The notes below the pieces were generated by a model. The model saw nothing but the letters and a program-made list of their open reading frames with translations, was not told where the DNA came from and did no database searches. This document shows, piece after piece, positions 62,594 through 64,000 of a stretch of 64,000 nt of DNA. The translations under genes were made by a program, and so were the position numbers. The stretch comes from Gammaproteobacteria bacterium Milos-ODIII6 (GTDB taxonomy: Bacteria > Pseudomonadota > Gammaproteobacteria > Chromatiales > Chromatiaceae), in the NCBI GenBank assembly GCA_029228645.1, contig JAPTHR010000003.1, positions 248,001 through 312,000 of the forward strand, written 5' to 3'. Numbering within the stretch: position 1 is the stretch's first letter; every line of letters starts with the position of its first letter.

Positions 62594-64000
62594 TTGTTCG
62601 ACCTGGTCCAGACGCGCCTGCGCGCGCTCAGCGAGGCGCTGGAGCCTGCGTGTCTGAAGGACACCCGAATCGGCCTGGAGAAGGAGAGCCTGCGGGTCGC
62701 CAGGGGTGGGGGCATTGCGATGACCTCGCACCCGGTTGCGTGGGGCGCCGCCCTGACCCATCCGTGGTTGACCACCGACTATTCCGAAGCGCTTGCGGAG
62801 TTCATCACCCCGCCGCTGGCCAATCCCGGGCAGGCGCTGGATTTTCTCGCTGACCTGCAAAGCTACGCCTATCGCAGGCTGCCCGGTGAAATACTCTGGT
62901 CGACCAGCATGCCGTGTGTGCTCGCCGGCGAGGACAATATTCCGATAGCGGATTACGGTGATTCCAATCTCGGCCTGATGAAGCACGTCTACCGGGTCGG
63001 GCTGGGCCACCGTTACGGGCGTGTCATGCAGGTCATCGCCGGGGTGCATTTCAACTGGTCGCTGCCGGACAGCTTCTGGGCCGTGTACGCGCGGACCCTC
63101 GGGCAGGATCTCTCCAGGCCGGTCCGTGACGAGTACTACATGGGCATGATCCGCAACCTGTTGCGCGTCGGCTGGCTCATCCCCTATCTCTTCGGCGCCT
63201 CGCCCGCGGTGTGCAAATCCTTTTTCCGGGATGGCGTGAGCCGGCTCGACAGTTTCGACGAGTCGACCTTCTACGAGCCCTACGCGACCTCCTTGCGGAT
63301 GGGCGATATCGGCTACCAGAACAAGCGCGAGGAGGGCCTCGGCATCCATGTCAGCTACGACGATGTGCCGCACTACGCCAACTCCCTGCTGGCCGCGGTC
63401 ACCACGCCGGCGGCGGCCTGGGAGAAAATCGGGATCCGGGGCGAAGAGGGTTACCGCCAGCTGAATGCCAACCTGCTGCAGATCGAGAACGAGTACTACA
63501 ACTCGGTGCGGCCGAAGCAGCTCCTGCAAGGCCTCGAAAGCCCCGCCCTGGCATTGCTGGAGCGGGGGGTCGAGTATGTCGAGTTGCGCTCCCTGGACGT
63601 GAACGCCTACCACCCGCTGGGCGTGGACGAGGTGCAGTTGTGCTTCCTCGAGGCCTTGATGCTCACCTGTGTCCTGGCTGGCAGTCCACCGCTGGACGCC
63701 GACGAGCAGCACGAGGCCAACGAGAACGTGTTGCGCGTGGCCCATCGTGGCAGGGAACCGGGGCTGCAGCTCAGCCGCGCCGGTACCTCGACGCCGCTGC
63801 GCGACTGGGGCCAGGAGGTCCTGGAAACGGTTCTGTCGGTCGCCGAGTTCCTCGACCGGGTGCATGGGGGACATGCCTATGAGGACGCCACCGACGATCA
63901 GCTACGCAAGCTGATGCACCCCGAGCTGACGCCTTCGGCCCGCATGCTCGAGGAAATGCGCGACCGCGGCGAGGGCTTCTACGAATTCGCCCGGCGCCTG
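62594..64000 (+). CDS. gshA: Glutamate-cysteine ligase GshA (cut by window edge)
   Basis: First enzyme of glutathione synthesis; 469 of about 520 residues are inside. Class I GshA motifs: IGLEKESLRVARGG, TDYSEALAEFITPP, VMQVIAGVHFNWSLP, RNLLRVGWLIPYLFGASPAVC, NSLLAAVTTPAA, QIENEYYNSVRPKQ and VEYVELRSLDVN. The start is TTG at 62594: AAGGAG is 8 nt upstream, a stop lies at 62579, and no ATG or GTG comes before the conserved region. It is 56 bp after prc and likely co-transcribed. Confidence 0.93.
   Translation, partial: MFDLVQTRLRALSEALEPACLKDTRIGLEKESLRVARGGGIAMTSHPVAWGAALTHPWLTTDYSEALAEFITPPLANPGQALDFLADLQSYAYRRLPGEILWSTSMPCVLAGEDNIPIADYGDSNLGLMKHVYRVGLGHRYGRVMQVIAGVHFNWSLPDSFWAVYARTLGQDLSRPVRDEYYMGMIRNLLRVGWLIPYLFGASPAVCKSFFRDGVSRLDSFDESTFYEPYATSLRMGDIGYQNKREEGLGIHVSYDDVPHYANSLLAAVTTPAAAWEKIGIRGEEGYRQLNANLLQIENEYYNSVRPKQLLQGLESPALALLERGVEYVELRSLDVNAYHPLGVDEVQLCFLEALMLTCVLAGSPPLDADEQHEANENVLRVAHRGREPGLQLSRAGTSTPLRDWGQEVLETVLSVAEFLDRVHGGHAYEDATDDQLRKLMHPELTPSARMLEEMRDRGEGFYEFARRL

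Overview
The window is GC-rich and densely coded, with no rRNA, tRNA, CRISPR array, insertion sequence or phage gene that I could find. The gene set points to a gammaproteobacterium, most likely a sulfur-oxidising lithotroph of the Chromatiales type. The main argument is the split [NiFe]-hydrogenase operon hynS-isp1-isp2-hynL, an arrangement known from Thiocapsa and Allochromatium. Supporting points are a PFP-like phosphofructokinase and a secreted Tyr/Gly/Pro-rich repeat protein. The assignment to an order is inference.

Left part (1-18 kb): dusA and an acuI-type reductase are divergent. They are followed by hydrogenase maturation genes hypF and hypE (minus strand), a yaiI homologue, an isoaspartyl peptidase, a gamma-glutamylcyclotransferase and an internally duplicated protein of unknown function. 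Then comes an eight-gene minus-strand unit, hynD, hupH-like, hynS, isp1, isp2, an unknown 158-aa gene, hynL and a 62-aa membrane protein. It diverges across only 42 bp from hypC-hypA-hypB-hypD. With hypEF, the window holds a full HypABCDEF set and the specific protease for one Isp-type (group 1e-like) hydrogenase.

Middle part (17.5-42 kb): a TonB-dependent receptor, a periplasmic binding protein and a hybrid histidine kinase with Hpt form one minus-strand unit. Diverging from it is a copper-type outer-membrane receptor set (DUF2946-like protein, OprC-like receptor, TonB). Next come a CrbS-like transporter/kinase hybrid and a CrbR-like LuxR regulator, tail to tail. A five-gene branched-chain-amino-acid-type ABC transporter with a Tat-dependent binding protein follows. 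Then come a phosphofructokinase with unusual specificity residues, a second-type elongation factor G (FusA2), a spermidine-synthase-like protein and a DUF302 protein.

Right part (42-64 kb): the secreted repeat protein, a 39-aa membrane peptide, argA and argE on either side of qmcA-nfeD, a TetR regulator, ilvD, and an RND efflux pump pair. The window ends in a tightly packed run dgt, mazG, bepA-like, Nudix, prc, gshA, with gshA cut by the edge. Two copies of one hairpin sequence lie in gaps between converging genes, about 49 kb apart.
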